From: Mactra quadrangularis
Taxonomy: Eukaryota > Mollusca > Bivalvia > Venerida > Mactridae
NCBI GenBank assembly: GCA_025267735.1
Contig: CM046309.1
Location: 52,272,319-52,336,318, forward strand
Length of the DNA stretch: 64,000 nucleotides
Direction of reading: 5' to 3'
In this document: piece after piece, positions 32,020 to 42,993 of the stretch
Numbering within the stretch: position 1 is the first letter of the stretch
Layout of the letters: each line of letters begins with the position of its first letter
Translations under genes and position numbers: made by a program
Notes under the pieces: model-generated
Told to the model about the DNA's origin: nothing
Databases searched by the model: none
What the model saw: the letters and a program-made list of their open reading frames with translations, nothing else

Positions 32020-34476
32020 AACAAGAGCTCCGCTGGGCGGGGCATTATACGCCCGTGTGCAGTCCATGCTGGGTTCTATCTCATATAAAGTCCCTGTGAC
32101 CTTGACCAATGACCCCAGGATCTCAGAATAGGTCCCATTCTTAACAGGAGGGCTATCCAAAGCAAAGATTTTGAGAACCTAGGTACAGCCATGGTTGATT
32201 TATCACCGACACAAAGTTTTCCCATACAAACTTCCAGTGACTTTGACCCTGGGGCCTCAGAACCAAAAGTTCTCGCCCTTGACCCAAAGAGTATTGATAC
32301 ATAAAATTTGGTGATCTTAGGTAAAGTTGGTTGTTGGACAAGGTTTTTCCTCATGATTTTTCTTTTGACTTTAACCTTTAACACAGGGACCTAAAACCAA
32401 AGGGGCATATGCTAGACATTAAGGCTACCCTTAAATAAGATTTGGAAAACCTACAATGTAGGTACAATTATTATTGAGTTACTGTCCGGAAAATGTTTCA
32501 ATATGAATTAAGTCCCTGTGACCTTGACTTTTGTCCCTGGGGTTTCCAAATCAAAAGAGAACATCAAATACCAAAGAGCTATCAACACATTACATCTTGA
32601 CAAATGGGCTGATCCACATAAAATTTGGTTAACCTAGGTACAATCATTGTTTAGTTATTGTCCGAACAAGGATTGTCCATATGATGCCCCTGTGACCTAG
32701 ATCTTTGACCCAGTTTTGACCCAAAACCAATTGGGAACATCCTTAACACATGGGCTACCCTCACATAAAATTTGGTGAACTAAATTCATTTTACTTATTA
32801 AATATAGCATTATTTCCATGGTCTGCCATTTTGACTTTGTTAACATATTGATTGAACATTTGAAGTCTCTGCTTGGTAATTTGATATCTTCTGGATGATG
32901 GTTTAAACTTGACCCAGGGGCCCCAAAATCAATAGGGAACATCCTTGACACATGGGCTACTCTCACATGAAATTTGGTGAACTTAAGTGCAGTCATTGTT
33001 GATTTACTACACATACAATGTTTTTCAATATGATGCCCCTGTGACCTTGACCTTTGACCCAGGGGCCCTAAAACCAATAGGACATAACCATGACACATGG
33101 GCTACTCTCCTAAAAAAATTTAGTGAACCTAGGTACATTGGTTGTTCAGTTATTGTCTGGACAAGGTTTTTCCATATGATGCCTCTGTGACCTTGACCTT
33201 TGGGTCTGGGGCCCCAAAACCTATTGGGAACATCCTTAACACAAGGGCTACATTCACATAAAATTTTGTGAATCTAGGTACAGTAGTTGATGAGTTATTG
33301 CCCAAACAAGGATTTTCAATATGATGCCTCTGTGACCTTGACCTTTGACCCAGGAGCCCCAAAACCAAAAGGGCATATCCTTGACACAAGGGCTACCCTC
33401 ACATAGACTTTAATGAACCTAGGTAAATTGGTGGTTCAGTTATTGTCTGGACAAGTGTTTCATTGTTTGCCGTTTTGACTTTATAAACATATTGATAGAA
33501 CATTTGAAGTCACAGCTTGGTAATTTGATATCTTCTGGTTTAAGATTTAAACTTAACCCTGTTTTCCCAAAACTGATAAGGTACATCCTTGACACATGGG
33601 CTACTCTCACATGAAATTTGGTGAACCTAGGTACAGTCATTAGTGAGTTATTACCCGGACAATGTTTTTCAATTTGATGCCACTGTGACCTTGACCTTTG
33701 ACCCAGGGGCCCCAAAATCAATAGTGCATATCCTTGACACATGGGCTACTCTCACATGAAATTTGGTGAACCTAGGTACATTGGTGTTTCATTTATTGTC
33801 CGGACAAAGTTTTTCCATATAATGCCCCTGTGACCTTGACCTTTGAACCTGGGGCCCCATAAACCTATAGGGCGCATCTTTGACACATGGGCTACTCTTA
33901 CATAAAATTTGGTGAACCTAGGTACAGGCGTTGTTGAGTTATGGTCCGGACAAGGTTTTTCAATTTGATGTCCCTGTGACCTTGACCTTTGACCCAGGGG
34001 CCCCAAAACCGATTGGGAACATCCTTGACACATGGGCTTCTCTCACAAAAAATTTGGTGATCCTAGGTAGATTGGTTGTTAAGTTATTGTCAGGACAAGT
34101 TTTTTTCCCATATGATGCCACTGTGACCTTGACCTTTGACGCAGGGGCCCCAAAACCGATAGGGAACATCTTTGACACATGGGCTACTCTTACATTAAAT
34201 TTGGTGAACTTAGGTACATTGGTGGTTCAGATATTGTCCGGACAAGTTTTACCTATTTTAAGTCCCAGTGACCTTGACCTTTAACCCTGGGGTCTCAAAA
34301 TCAATAGGGAACCTCCTCCACCCAAGGGCTATCAACACATAAAATTTAAGGAACCTAGGTTCATCCTTTCTTCAGTTATCATCCGGACAAGCAATTGTCC
34401 ACGGACGGACAGACGGACAGACGGACAGACGGACAACAGCATAACATAATACGACCGTTTTTTCAAAACGGGCGTA
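32020..34476 (+). mobile_element. AACAAG-hairpin element with a ~150-bp tandem array rich in nuclear-receptor half-sites
   Basis: Starts AACAAGAGCTCCGCTGGGCG (GCTCCGC/GCGGGGC hairpin), then ATTATACGCCCGT. It ends with an (ACGGACAG)n tract at 34401-34434 and AACGGGCGTAT at about 34466-34476, which is the complement of ATACGCCCGT at the start. Between them are about 13 degenerate units of 140-155 bp: TGTGACCTTGACCTTTGACC, AGGGGCCCCAAAACC, CACATGGGCTACTCTCAC, AAATTTGGTGAACCTAGGTAC and GTCCGGACAAG. Short frames on both strands reflect the repeat and are not genes. Confidence 0.85.
34401..34434 (+). repeat. (ACGGACAG)n microsatellite
   Basis: About four units of ACGGACAG/ACGG near the 3' end of the tandem-repeat element. 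The element at 40628 has a comparable ACGGACGGACGCACGCACGC tract in the same relative place. Confidence 0.9.
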
Positions 34477-35057
34477 TAAAAACAACAATTTTCGCTTTCT
34501 ATTGACTATTTCTTGAATAGTCATACGATTTTAATGCAGGAAAAAAACATATGACGATCGATTGCATGTATAAATATCCCCTGTTTTACTTTTTTATTCA
34601 ATTTAATGGAACAAATTTGCCGTAAATAGTGCATTTGTTCTAGCAACTTCTGTACCATCTAAACCAATTCTGTTTTAGTTGTGGAGTTTAAAATCTGTGT
34701 ACGACCTCATTATGCAAACAATCTTGATATTATTCAAAAACGTAAAGCCTAAGCTACAAATGCATGTATAAATCTATAAAGTAAAATTATTTATAATGGA
34801 GAAACTGGCTTTTAATTGAACTGAGTTAAAGACTTCCATTTTTTAGTTATATACCTTATGTGTATAACAGTGTTTTTGCTTCGGGACTGCATAGACTGCC
34901 TGTACGTGAGCTGGTTTGATTGAATTCTCTGAACCCTATAAGTTTGTCCCTTCTTTGAGTTGAGTTGTCCATGGGTTGAGTTGTAGCAGAATAGCCAAGA
35001 ACCAAATTAATGATTCATAATCTATCAATTTAACAACAACAATAACCAATAATATAC

Positions 35058-35147
35058 CTTCATATATCTTTCTTTCTTGTCACGACACACACATGATCCA
35101 GGATGTTTCTGTTTCAAGTTTGACTGTAGTCTAAACTCTGTGCAATA
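35058..35147 (-). CDS. Candidate 30-codon host exon, gene not recognised
   Basis: On the minus strand an acceptor TAATTATAG|T precedes exactly 30 open codons that end at ATGAAG|GTATATT. The peptide begins YCTEFRLQSNLKQKHPGSCV and ends DKKERYMK, with a coding-like composition. An alternative acceptor TTTTACAG lies further out (35181-35182), but using it brings stops in this frame. I do not recognise the protein. It lies 18 kb upstream of the kinesin exon on the same strand, but the kinesin exon is near its own N-terminus, so this is probably a different gene. Confidence 0.45.
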
Positions 35148-35425
35148 CTATAATTATGTAGCAGACCTTCCAGGATGTTACTGTAAAAGACAAACAAATT
35201 GGTAAAAAACTTCAGTGATACACTACTTGTTATATACCCGGTATATGGACTCATATAAATAAATTTTATTCAACTGTCAATAGCCCATACATTAATTCGG
35301 CTATTTTACATAAAATTTTAATATGGATAACTATTTTATCGATCATAAGTACAGAAATACTGTAGTAGGTAGTTAAATACAGGGGGTTAATGTTTGTGCC
35401 AGTGACAAATGAATAAAATCTAACC

Positions 35426-36265
35426 ACAGGCGGCCAGCACAGTTCCTAATAAAGAACACTCCATTTCATACATACATACATATAAGGTATATACCTAAAG
35501 AATGGTAGTTCTTGACCAATTTCACTTAGAGGCCAGTTTCTCCATTTAAATATATTTATCTCACTTATTCAATAATGCAGGTGTAACTAAGGCTTTGCTC
35601 TTTCAAATGACACAAACATCTTTTGCATACGACAAGTAATAAAGTTGTATGCTGATTTTGAACAACAGTTGAACACAGTCAAAAAGATTTTGTTTAGTCG
35701 ACACAGATAAGTCACAAGAACAAAATACATTATCAATGGCAAATTTTGAACTGTTAAGTCACATAAACTACATAGAATATTTACGCATGCAATTGATCAT
35801 CCAATATTTTTCATGCAGTCAAACCGTATGAGTATTCAAGATTTGTTAATCTTAAGTAGTAAAAAGCAATATTTTTCTTCATTATAACACCTATAGAACA
35901 GTCAGTATTGAGCGCATGATGTAATAGTGTACTGGGGCCCGTATTATCAAGCGTCTTACGACCAATTTTAGTCCTAAATCCTTCTATATTGTATTGTTAA
36001 ATTATCGTAAGATTTTTGATAATATGCTGCCCTGGTATTTAGTTCTTGCGACTTTTGTATCAAGTAAAATCTGTTCAGTCGTAATGTTCAAAATCGGCCT
36101 ACGACCTTATTATACGGCGAATGCAAAAGATATTGGTGTCATTTGAAAAAGCAAAGCCTCAGCTTTGCATGCGTGTATAAATCAGTAAAATAAAATTATC
36201 ATAGATGGATTAACTGTAACCATATAAATAGTATAAACAGTACTTTTGATTCACCAGTCGCCAGT
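35426..36265. mobile_element. TIR element, ACAGGCGGCCAGC family, copy 2
   Basis: Left end ACAGGCGGCCAGCACAGTTC and following AAGGTATATACC match the element at 31242. The inner parts GGCTTTGCTCTTTCAAATGA and CATGCGTGTATAAATC are shared. The right end (CCAGTCGCCAGT) is decayed. Lacks the tandem array found in copy 1. Confidence 0.6.
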
Positions 36266-36980
36266 GAATTTAACTACACTAAGTTTCTACAAGTTATTCT
36301 AATTAGATCACCATGTATCTCTTCAAACAGATTTGTGAGTACAAAATTTGCAATCTATAATGCTTTTGATATTAGCACTTTCTTCTTGCACTTAACAACA
36401 GGGTCTATAGTCATTATGATTTACAATTACAACACAATCTAAAATTGTTTTTCACAAATTTTGCTTTCCAGACAGACACTTGAATGACAATCAAACATTG
36501 CAGAAAATGCAGATACTTTTCTTCCCTAAACAATTCAAATTGATACCATGAGTTTTGACCACCAGCTCTAAATCCTACATGCACAAATTAAGTCAAGCAG
36601 AAAACCAAGTCATGTAGAAAAATAATTTGTGCAGAAGATTCAGAGTAAACAAGCAGTAACATCTCACAGACTCAATTTCAGACAAGAAATGTGATGGCTA
36701 TTTTATATGCTACTTTTTTATTCTTCAGCCAACGAAAAACAAGAGTTTGTTTAAAAACTGATGACTATATACCCTGAACAAAATTAACAATGATTGAAGA
36801 GGTTCAAGTTTGACCTTAAACTTTTCTATTTGTTGTATGGAAGCAGTAACATAAAAAACAAAGCTTTAGCTAGGCATAAATGTAAACCTGTGGGTTGTAC
36901 TTATAGTGAAGAAACTGGCCACTTATTAACCATGGGTAAAAACTACCATTTTAAGGGTAATATACCTCTCATATAAAACA
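36266..36980. other. Noncoding stretch, no feature recognised
   Basis: AT-rich. The 60-codon frame near 36794-36976 has no domain or splice support. Confidence 0.45.
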
Positions 36981-37359
36981 CAGCACCCACCAAAAGTTTG
37001 GAGACAAAAGAAATTTAATACAATTCTTGAAGTTTGATGATTATTTTTGTAGAATCACTATTTTCAAAATATATCAAAGTATTGTTTGTAATAAAATGAA
37101 GTCAAATTTCATGAATGCAACACATTTATAAGTTTCAGCAGCTGACATCCTAAAGCCCCCAAAACCATGTTAATGGTAATTATTTTCCACAATATAGCTT
37201 TTATTCTTATTTTGAGGTCTTAGTTATATTCATATCGATAACAAAAAAATAATTCAAAAACTAATAAGCATTTAATAGTAGATAGTTATCAAATTTTAGA
37301 TAAAAGCTATTCAGTATGCCTACAAAGTGAAAATGTCTCCAAACTTTTGGTGGGTACTG
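36981..37359. mobile_element. Tc1/mariner-type MITE, CCACCAAAAGTTTGGAGAC family
   Basis: Left CAGCACCCACCAAAAGTTTG and right CAAACTTTTGGTGGGTACTG followed by TA (37360-37361). The left flank has lost the TA. The interior (TTTGTAATAAAATGAAG, GCAGCTGACATCC) matches 38640-38967. Confidence 0.82.
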
Positions 37360-37382
37360 TATAATGTGAGTGAACTGATTCT

Positions 37383-38091
37383 TATGGTGGCTGAATTACA
37401 CCATGTCCCATTGTCGTCCCGCTTGGCACCACATGAAAACACCAAAGTATGACAAAATGGTATTTTTTGCCTAAATTTTGTCGCATCTTTGTGTTTTTGT
37501 CTCATACCCTGCAGGACAAAGATATGACAAACAGACATTTGTCGCATAATAGTTTTTTCGGGAGGGGCCTCGCAGAACAATGATGTCACAGATCGACACT
37601 GTCGTATAATAGTGTTTTTGCTTTCACGCCTTCCACTCACACATGCGTACATCTTTAATAGTCTGTACTTGTGTTAGCAGAAGACGAAAGAGCCAAAACA
37701 CAATCATAGGACAGAGTAATTCTGTCACATCATTGTCCCGCTAGGCACACCAAGGAAACACAACCATGGAAAAATGTAATTTTGTTGCATCTTCGTCACG
37801 TGGGTTTAGAGGCGAAAACACAAAGATGCGACAAAATTAAGGCAAAAACACAACATGAAAAAGTGTCCTACTGTTACTGTGTCTGTAAATGTTTTGTCGC
37901 AAAATTACATTTATTGCATTGTGCATACATAGGCAGAAACACGACAAATGATTATAATGTCGTATGATTGTGTTTTTGCATGGTGCCCCGCTAGACGAAG
38001 ATACCACTAAAGACCATTTTGTCGTATTTTTGTGTTTTCATGTGGCGCTCTGCGGGAGGACAATGTGACATGGTGTAAATCAGCCACCATA
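37383..38091. mobile_element. TIR element with alternating inverted subrepeats, copy 1 (709 bp)
   Basis: Ends TATGGTGGCTGAATTACACC and the partner GGTGTAAATCAGCCACCATA, flanked by GATTCT on both sides (37377-37382, 38092-38097). The interior is built from many partly paired units of the type GACAAAATTAAGGCAAAAACAC and GTGTTTTTGC..TTGTCGCATCTTTGTG, in both orientations. A longer copy is at 51275-52119. No transposase is present; open frames inside are repeat shadows. Confidence 0.85.
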
Positions 38092-38217
38092 GATTCTTAA
38101 CTTGGGTACCAAAACAAAGTAGTTTACCATAGAGTGTTTTTTGTTTAAACTGTGCAATCCACCTTGATTCAGATAAAAAAAAAATCTGCAACAGTTAATC
38201 AATCAAGTTTATGACCG

Positions 38218-38450
38218 TCATGGAGGCCAGCACATTTTTTAGTAAAAAACAACATTTATATGCACACAAGTATGTATAAGGTAAATGCTCCTTAAATTAG
38301 TAATTCTTTTCCAAGTTTCTTCGTCATAAGTAATTATATTTCACAGGTTTATAAATGCACATATAGCTATGGCTTTGCTCCTTTCAAATGAAATCAACAT
38401 CTTTTGCATATGCTGAGTAATAAATTCATACATTCAGTCAACACTATGGT
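38218..38450 (+). mobile_element. Partial copy of the ACAGGCGGCCAGC element
   Basis: GGAGGCCAGCACATTTTTTAG, ATAAGGTAAATGCTCC and GGCTTTGCTCCTTTCAAATG align with the left parts of 31242 and 35426. The right part is missing or not recognised. Confidence 0.5.
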
Positions 38451-38639
38451 GTGATGGATCTGCTGTACCGACATTTTCTACTATACAAATGTATATTTGA
38501 TTTTAAAATCACTTGATTTTACAAAATCACAACTTTTCTAAAACTTAAGATTTTGAAGTTTTTTTAGAAGTCTAATGCCACTTTGAAAAAACGTAATTCA
38601 ATTGTATACTATGCAGTCAGCCAGAAGAAAATAACAACA

Positions 38640-38967
38640 ATCTTGGATTTTAAAGATAATTTTTGTAAGACCATTATTATAATACATTTGAGTATGGTTT
38701 GTAATAAAATGAAAACCAATTTCATGAATGCAACACTTAAAAGATTCAGCATCTGACACCGTAAGGCCTCAGGAAACCATGTTTATTGTGATTTTCCATA
38801 ACGAAGTTTCTATATTATTTTTGTAATCTCAGTTATAATAATAATGATCAGCAAAAAATAATGCGAAACTACACATCATTTCAAAATAAACAGTTATCAA
38901 ATTTTAGCAAAAAGCTATTCAATAGGCCTTCAATCTGAAATTGTCTCCAAACTTTTGGTGAGTACTG
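38640..38967. mobile_element. 5'-truncated Tc1/mariner-type MITE
   Basis: Right end CTCCAAACTTTTGGTGAGTACTG followed by TA; the interior GGTTTGTAATAAAATGAAAAC and AGATTCAGCATCTGACACC matches 26280 and 36981. The left terminus is lost. Confidence 0.7.
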
Positions 38968-39011
38968 TACATGTTCAAACAAATTTAATAATCTCAACAA
39001 GGTCTGTAGTC

Positions 39012-39373
39012 TAGGGCTGCACTGAATCACTGACAAGTCGATTCGATGCAATTCAATTTTTTTTCTTTTAATTTGATTTTATGAATAGTAAAGTTTATTC
39101 CAAATGTATATCAATACATTCATTGAGCGGTTAAAACTTACTGATTTTGAAAGAATAAAATTGTTACTTAAATTTTCAACATTTATTTCAAAGCAAAAAA
39201 TTTCAAACTGATTTATGTATCAAGAGCTAATCATTGTAAAGTATAACTTTTTATAACTTTTGTAGACAAATTTATAGGCTGGCATTGATTCAAAAATCCC
39301 TGTGGCTGAACTGAAATGGAATTGGTGCCCTCTCAATCAATTTTCAATGTATTTAATCAAATCGCTGCAGCTA
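39012..39373. mobile_element. hAT-type MITE, decayed
   Basis: Left TAGGGCTGCACTGAATCAC with GTCGATTCGATGCAATTC, right AATCAAATCGCTGCAGCTA. Same family style as 44033 but older; no clear target duplication. Confidence 0.6.
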
Positions 39374-39786
39374 CTACTGTCATGTGATTTAGAACAGTTA
39401 ATTATAAAGTAAATAAGCACATGGAGTATGTCAATTTCTCTTACTACTCAAATAATTGAATGACATGATGTAGTGCATAAAATAACTAATACCTTTCTTC
39501 CCCTGAAATTCTCAATTGGCCCCTTCAAAATTGATGGTTAATTTCAATTCCTTTGCATGAAATTGAAATTAACTGTATTCTAGGTGATCAGCGAAACATA
39601 TTTGTGCAGAGGATTCAAATAAACAATAACACTTTGAGGGTTATTATTTGACAACATTAAACATGCACTTCATTAGATTCTGTATCTCTTTACAGCTTAG
39701 CTTGTATAAATTTGTCAAGTTTCGTTGCTTTAATGTCAGTGACAATATAAGGTATGGATGAAAAAAGTAACGATTGAATTACATCA

Positions 39787-39860
39787 AACCGTTTGTAGTG
39801 CAGTGGTAAGTACTGACTTGTCAATCGAAATTCCCCGGGTTTGATTCCCACACAGGTTCT
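39787..39860 (+). tRNA. tRNA-like sequence (pseudo or SINE head), anticodon region GTC
   Basis: TTTGTAGTGCAGTGGTAAG (A box) and GGGTTTGATTCCC (B box) are spaced as in a tRNA, followed by a run of seven T at 39861-39867 that would end Pol III transcription. The acceptor and anticodon stems pair poorly, so a functional tRNA is unlikely. Confidence 0.4.
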
Positions 39861-40196
39861 TTTTTTGTAATTTCACAAACACTAGTAACATAGTAGCAAC
39901 AAAATGACTTACTTATTACTTTTAACTAATTGACTGAATATTAATTATATATCACTTTACAATATTTGTTGTCTCTTATTATCATACTTTTTTCTTTATT
40001 CATACTTGTATTATGATTTTGTGACATGGTTAAAGACGGAAGGACTTACATAAATGAAAATGCCCATTATGTGTGTAATTCAATTTCACAACAAGTTTTT
40101 TTTTTAATCAAGGAATCTGTGCACCTTCACGTTAACAAGTATAAAATATATATGTAAAGCACATTCTGATTATGTTTAAATGGCAAAAATAAGGTT

Positions 40197-40268
40197 TTAT
40201 GTGGGTCGAACCCGTAGCCTCTTGACTGTGAAGTGGTGCGTTTTACCACTACACCAAGTCCTTCCATG
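40197..40268 (-). tRNA. tRNA-like sequence (pseudo or SINE head)
   Basis: On the minus strand GGACTTGGTGTAGTGGTAAA and GGGTTCGACCCAC give A and B boxes with tRNA spacing. The acceptor stem is only partly paired. It mirrors 39787-39860 within the same TIR element. Confidence 0.4.
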
Positions 40269-40627
40269 CCTCTTTGGGTCCTATAACTAATCCTTAAAGT
40301 AATATATTCATAAATTTACGGAGATATACGGAAATTGACGACTATGCATACAGTGCATGTTTAATGTTGCCAAATAATAACATGGCCATTTTTAGACATT
40401 AATATATAGAAATGTGTACGTTATTTTATGCACAATTTGATCATTTCTATGTTTGGCTACTGCAAGACTTTGACAAAAAAATAACAGTTGTTTACATTCC
40501 AAAGATTATGTGACAAGATACAATCTGATGTTTTTAACTTGGCATGTTAATCTAACAACCTTAGAGTCTAACTGACAAAAATAGGGGAAATGAATACGTT
40601 CAAAAGTTTCTATAATCATAGATTAAA

Positions 40628-40892
40628 CAAGTAAATCTGTGAGCTAATGCTCACTAGTGATACCCCCGCCAAAATCTAAAAATATGCGACAAACAGGAAG
40701 TAGATGAGCAAGGAGCATGAAATCGCTTTACACCACATGGGACTATGGGATGAAGCAATATGCAAAGTATTAGGCTGCTGCATGATATAGTTGCTGAGAA
40801 AACTGCGACGGAAATTTTGTAACGGACGGACGCACGCACGCACAGACAGGGTAAAACAGTATACCCCCCTCTTCTTCGAAGCGGGGGTATAA
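40628..40892 (+). mobile_element. 265-bp element with GTGATACCCCCGC / GCGGGGGTAT ends and 37-bp flanking duplication
   Basis: The flanks 40591-40627 and 40893-40929 are the same 37 bases with one mismatch (start TGAATACGTTCAAA, end CATAGATTAAA). The element opens with a GTGAGC TAAT GCTCAC hairpin, then GTGATACCCCCGCC; near the right end are ACGGACGGACGCACGCACGC and TTCGAAGCGGGGGTATAA. The open frames on the minus strand here follow from the repeat. Confidence 0.75.
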
Positions 40893-40970
40893 TGAATACG
40901 TTCAAACGTTTCTATAATCATAGATTAAAAAACAAGTGTTCAGAAGTTATTGGATTTATAGCAATGAATA

Positions 40971-41211
40971 GTATAGTTCTATTACATTAACCTGTCACAA
41001 CTTAAATAATTACACGGTCACTGAATCTATTTTTTTAAACCCCTTTCGAACTTGTTATTTCCCCGATATTCAAAATCGTCGCATATACAGTTAGATTATC
41101 AATACTTAATATGGATTGGTGGCTCAATGGTTAAAAAGAGCTTAAATAATAACACATTCAGTGAACGTGTAATTATTCAAGTTGTGACAGGTTAATGTAA
41201 TAGAACTATAC
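40971..41211. mobile_element. Foldback MITE (241 bp)
   Basis: GTATAGTTCTATTACATTAA ... on the left is inverted on the right (ending TTAATGTAATAGAACTATAC); the arms are about 55 bp and nearly identical, including CTGTCACAACTT. The centre has a weak A-box-like TGGCTCAATGGTTAA. No target duplication was recognised. Confidence 0.8.
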
Positions 41212-41795
41212 AAGTCGATAAAACTTGTATTATAAGAAGTAAATACTTTAAAACTATACTGTTACATAAATATTTTGGACTTAGGTGTTTCACCCATAAA
41301 AGGATGAGTCCAAAATTATAAGTACAGTAACACACCATGTTCACACCATGTTTACAAAAGTAATGTATACCCAGAATAAGTCACAGTCAGGGTAGTCAGA
41401 ACACAAACTAACATTTGTTTTTTGGCAAACTTTTCTAAAATTAAAATAAAAGAGAAATTCAAATAGTGCAAAAATAACTATTTCATTTCTTTGTCCAGAA
41501 ATGCCACATAAGCTTGTGTTTAATTATCAAAGTAATGGTATTTTTTGTCTAAGTTTCATGCTTATGCACATTCAACAACTTTACAACTACATCTACATGT
41601 ATTACCCCTGTTCATTGGGTTACTTGCTGGTAACTATCTATCAATCTCCCTAGCGAGTCTTTTACTCCACTTAATGCAGCTGAGTGTGGAAAATTTGAAG
41701 CTAACAACAAAAATTCACAGGATCAATTGGGATTTAAAGGATAAAAAAAGATAGTGGTTATTTTACATATAAACACTAATTGATGTCATTCAATT

Positions 41796-42993
41796 CACAG
41801 GGAATTGTCATGTTACCTCCCTTTGATTTTTCAAACATACCTTTTATATACATATATACAAGGGGTACAACTGTGTTTACTAGACCACTTCATCTCGATT
41901 TATCATTTTGTGACTCACAAAACATACTGATACCCTGGTGGCACGATTAAATAGGTAAAAACATAACACTTCGAGCTATGAATGTTAAATGTTTCAAAGC
42001 GCAGGCCATTAATACAATTAAATGATCAAAAACGGCACAAAAATCTCAACTCGGACAAGTTTGGACACCGATGAAATCGACAAATCTTAAGGAAAATCGT
42101 TTCATTTTCATATTTCAAAATAACCTATTTACCCCAATCAAAGAAAATATTTCAGAAAATCAATATTATTGAATAAAAATGTAATAAATATAACTCTCCA
42201 CCTTGACAGAAACACTTGCGAGCCATAAAAAGTGAATTTGAAAAACTCTATTCAGTGATCAGATGTTATAGCAGGTATCCTTAATTTATTCAAGAAACTT
42301 GTAAGAAATTTTTTGACTGGTTAATTTTGCAAACGAAAATCGCCAAGACTTCCGAGTAATTCACTGTATCAAATTTGGAAGATTTTGACTTTTTGCAGTA
42401 TTTTTGTTGTCTCCTTTGAAAATAGAAAAACCCGGTGCGGTTTGTCGAATCAGAAATTGTTTAACTAATTAGATTATTACATTTGTGATGTATTAGTTAA
42501 AATGGTTGTGAGAAGAAATTTTTCATGGTTAAATCAGATAAAAAGTGTACAGATATTCGTTTTGTTTCATGACAGGTGATAATTGGCATGATTTTTTTGT
42601 ATTTTTATAACAATTAAAACGAAAAACAATCTAACATGGAGTAATATAATGCTGAAATCAACGTAACATTGAAATTTTAGCAATTTTCATTCCCTTCATC
42701 TCTTCCAAAACTTGTCCGAGTTGAGATTTTTGTGCCATTTTTGATGTTTTTGATAATTTAATCGTATAAATGGTCGGGGCTTTGAAACATTTAGCATTCA
42801 TAGCTCGAAGAGTTATGTTTAATCGATTCAATCATGCGCTTAAAGCGCCACCAGGGTATCAATTTATTTTTAGAGTCACAAAATGATAAATCTAGATAAA
42901 GTGGTCTAGTAAACACAGTTGTACCCCTTGTATATATGTATATAAAAGGTATGTTTGAAAAAACAAAGGGAGGTAACATGACAATTCCCTGTG
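41796..42993. mobile_element. Long-TIR element with 8-bp target duplication (1198 bp)
   Basis: Arms of about 270 bp: 41796-42062 begins CACAGGGAATTGTCATGTTA and 42709-42993 is its inverted, roughly 85-90 percent identical partner. ATTCAATT flanks both ends (41788-41795, 42994-43001). Eight-base duplications fit hAT or P superfamilies. No transposase is seen between the arms. The 72-codon frame at 42791-43009 lies within the arm and is not called. Confidence 0.9.

Larger units (their letters stand above)
31242..34903. mobile_element. TIR element with ACAGGCGGCCAGC-type ends, carrying two nested elements
   Basis: Left end ACAGGCGGCCAGCATGGTCC ... AAGCAAACACACT ... AAGGTA pairs with the right end TACCTTATGTGTATAACAGT ... 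GGGACTGCATAGACTGCCTGT at about 80 percent identity over some 55 bases. It contains the TA-flanked MITE 31297-31550 and the tandem-repeat element 32020-34476. Unsplit relatives are at 35426-36265 and (partial) from 38218. No sharp target duplication is seen. Confidence 0.72.
39640..40381. mobile_element. TIR element carrying two facing tRNA-like sequences
   Basis: Left GTTATTATTTGACAACATTA (continuing AACATGCACT) pairs with the right end that reads AGTGCATGTT ... CCAAATAATAAC, about 30 bp with one mismatch. Inside, one tRNA-like sequence points right (39787-39860) and one points left (40197-40268), at similar distances from their ends. A clear target duplication is not seen. Confidence 0.6.

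Noticed and set aside
32076..34284. Cluster of 60-133 codon frames in the tandem array
   Set aside because: They share peptide motifs because the DNA repeats; frames change between units and run on both strands.
27945..34990. Possible large element bounded by GACAACTCAAC-like motifs at 27965-28000 and 34955-34990
   Set aside because: Motifs are short, also occur at 27009-27353, and no terminal duplication was found; likely several small copies.
39787..40268. Functional tRNA genes
   Set aside because: A and B boxes are present, but acceptor and anticodon stems do not pair properly; listed only as tRNA-like.
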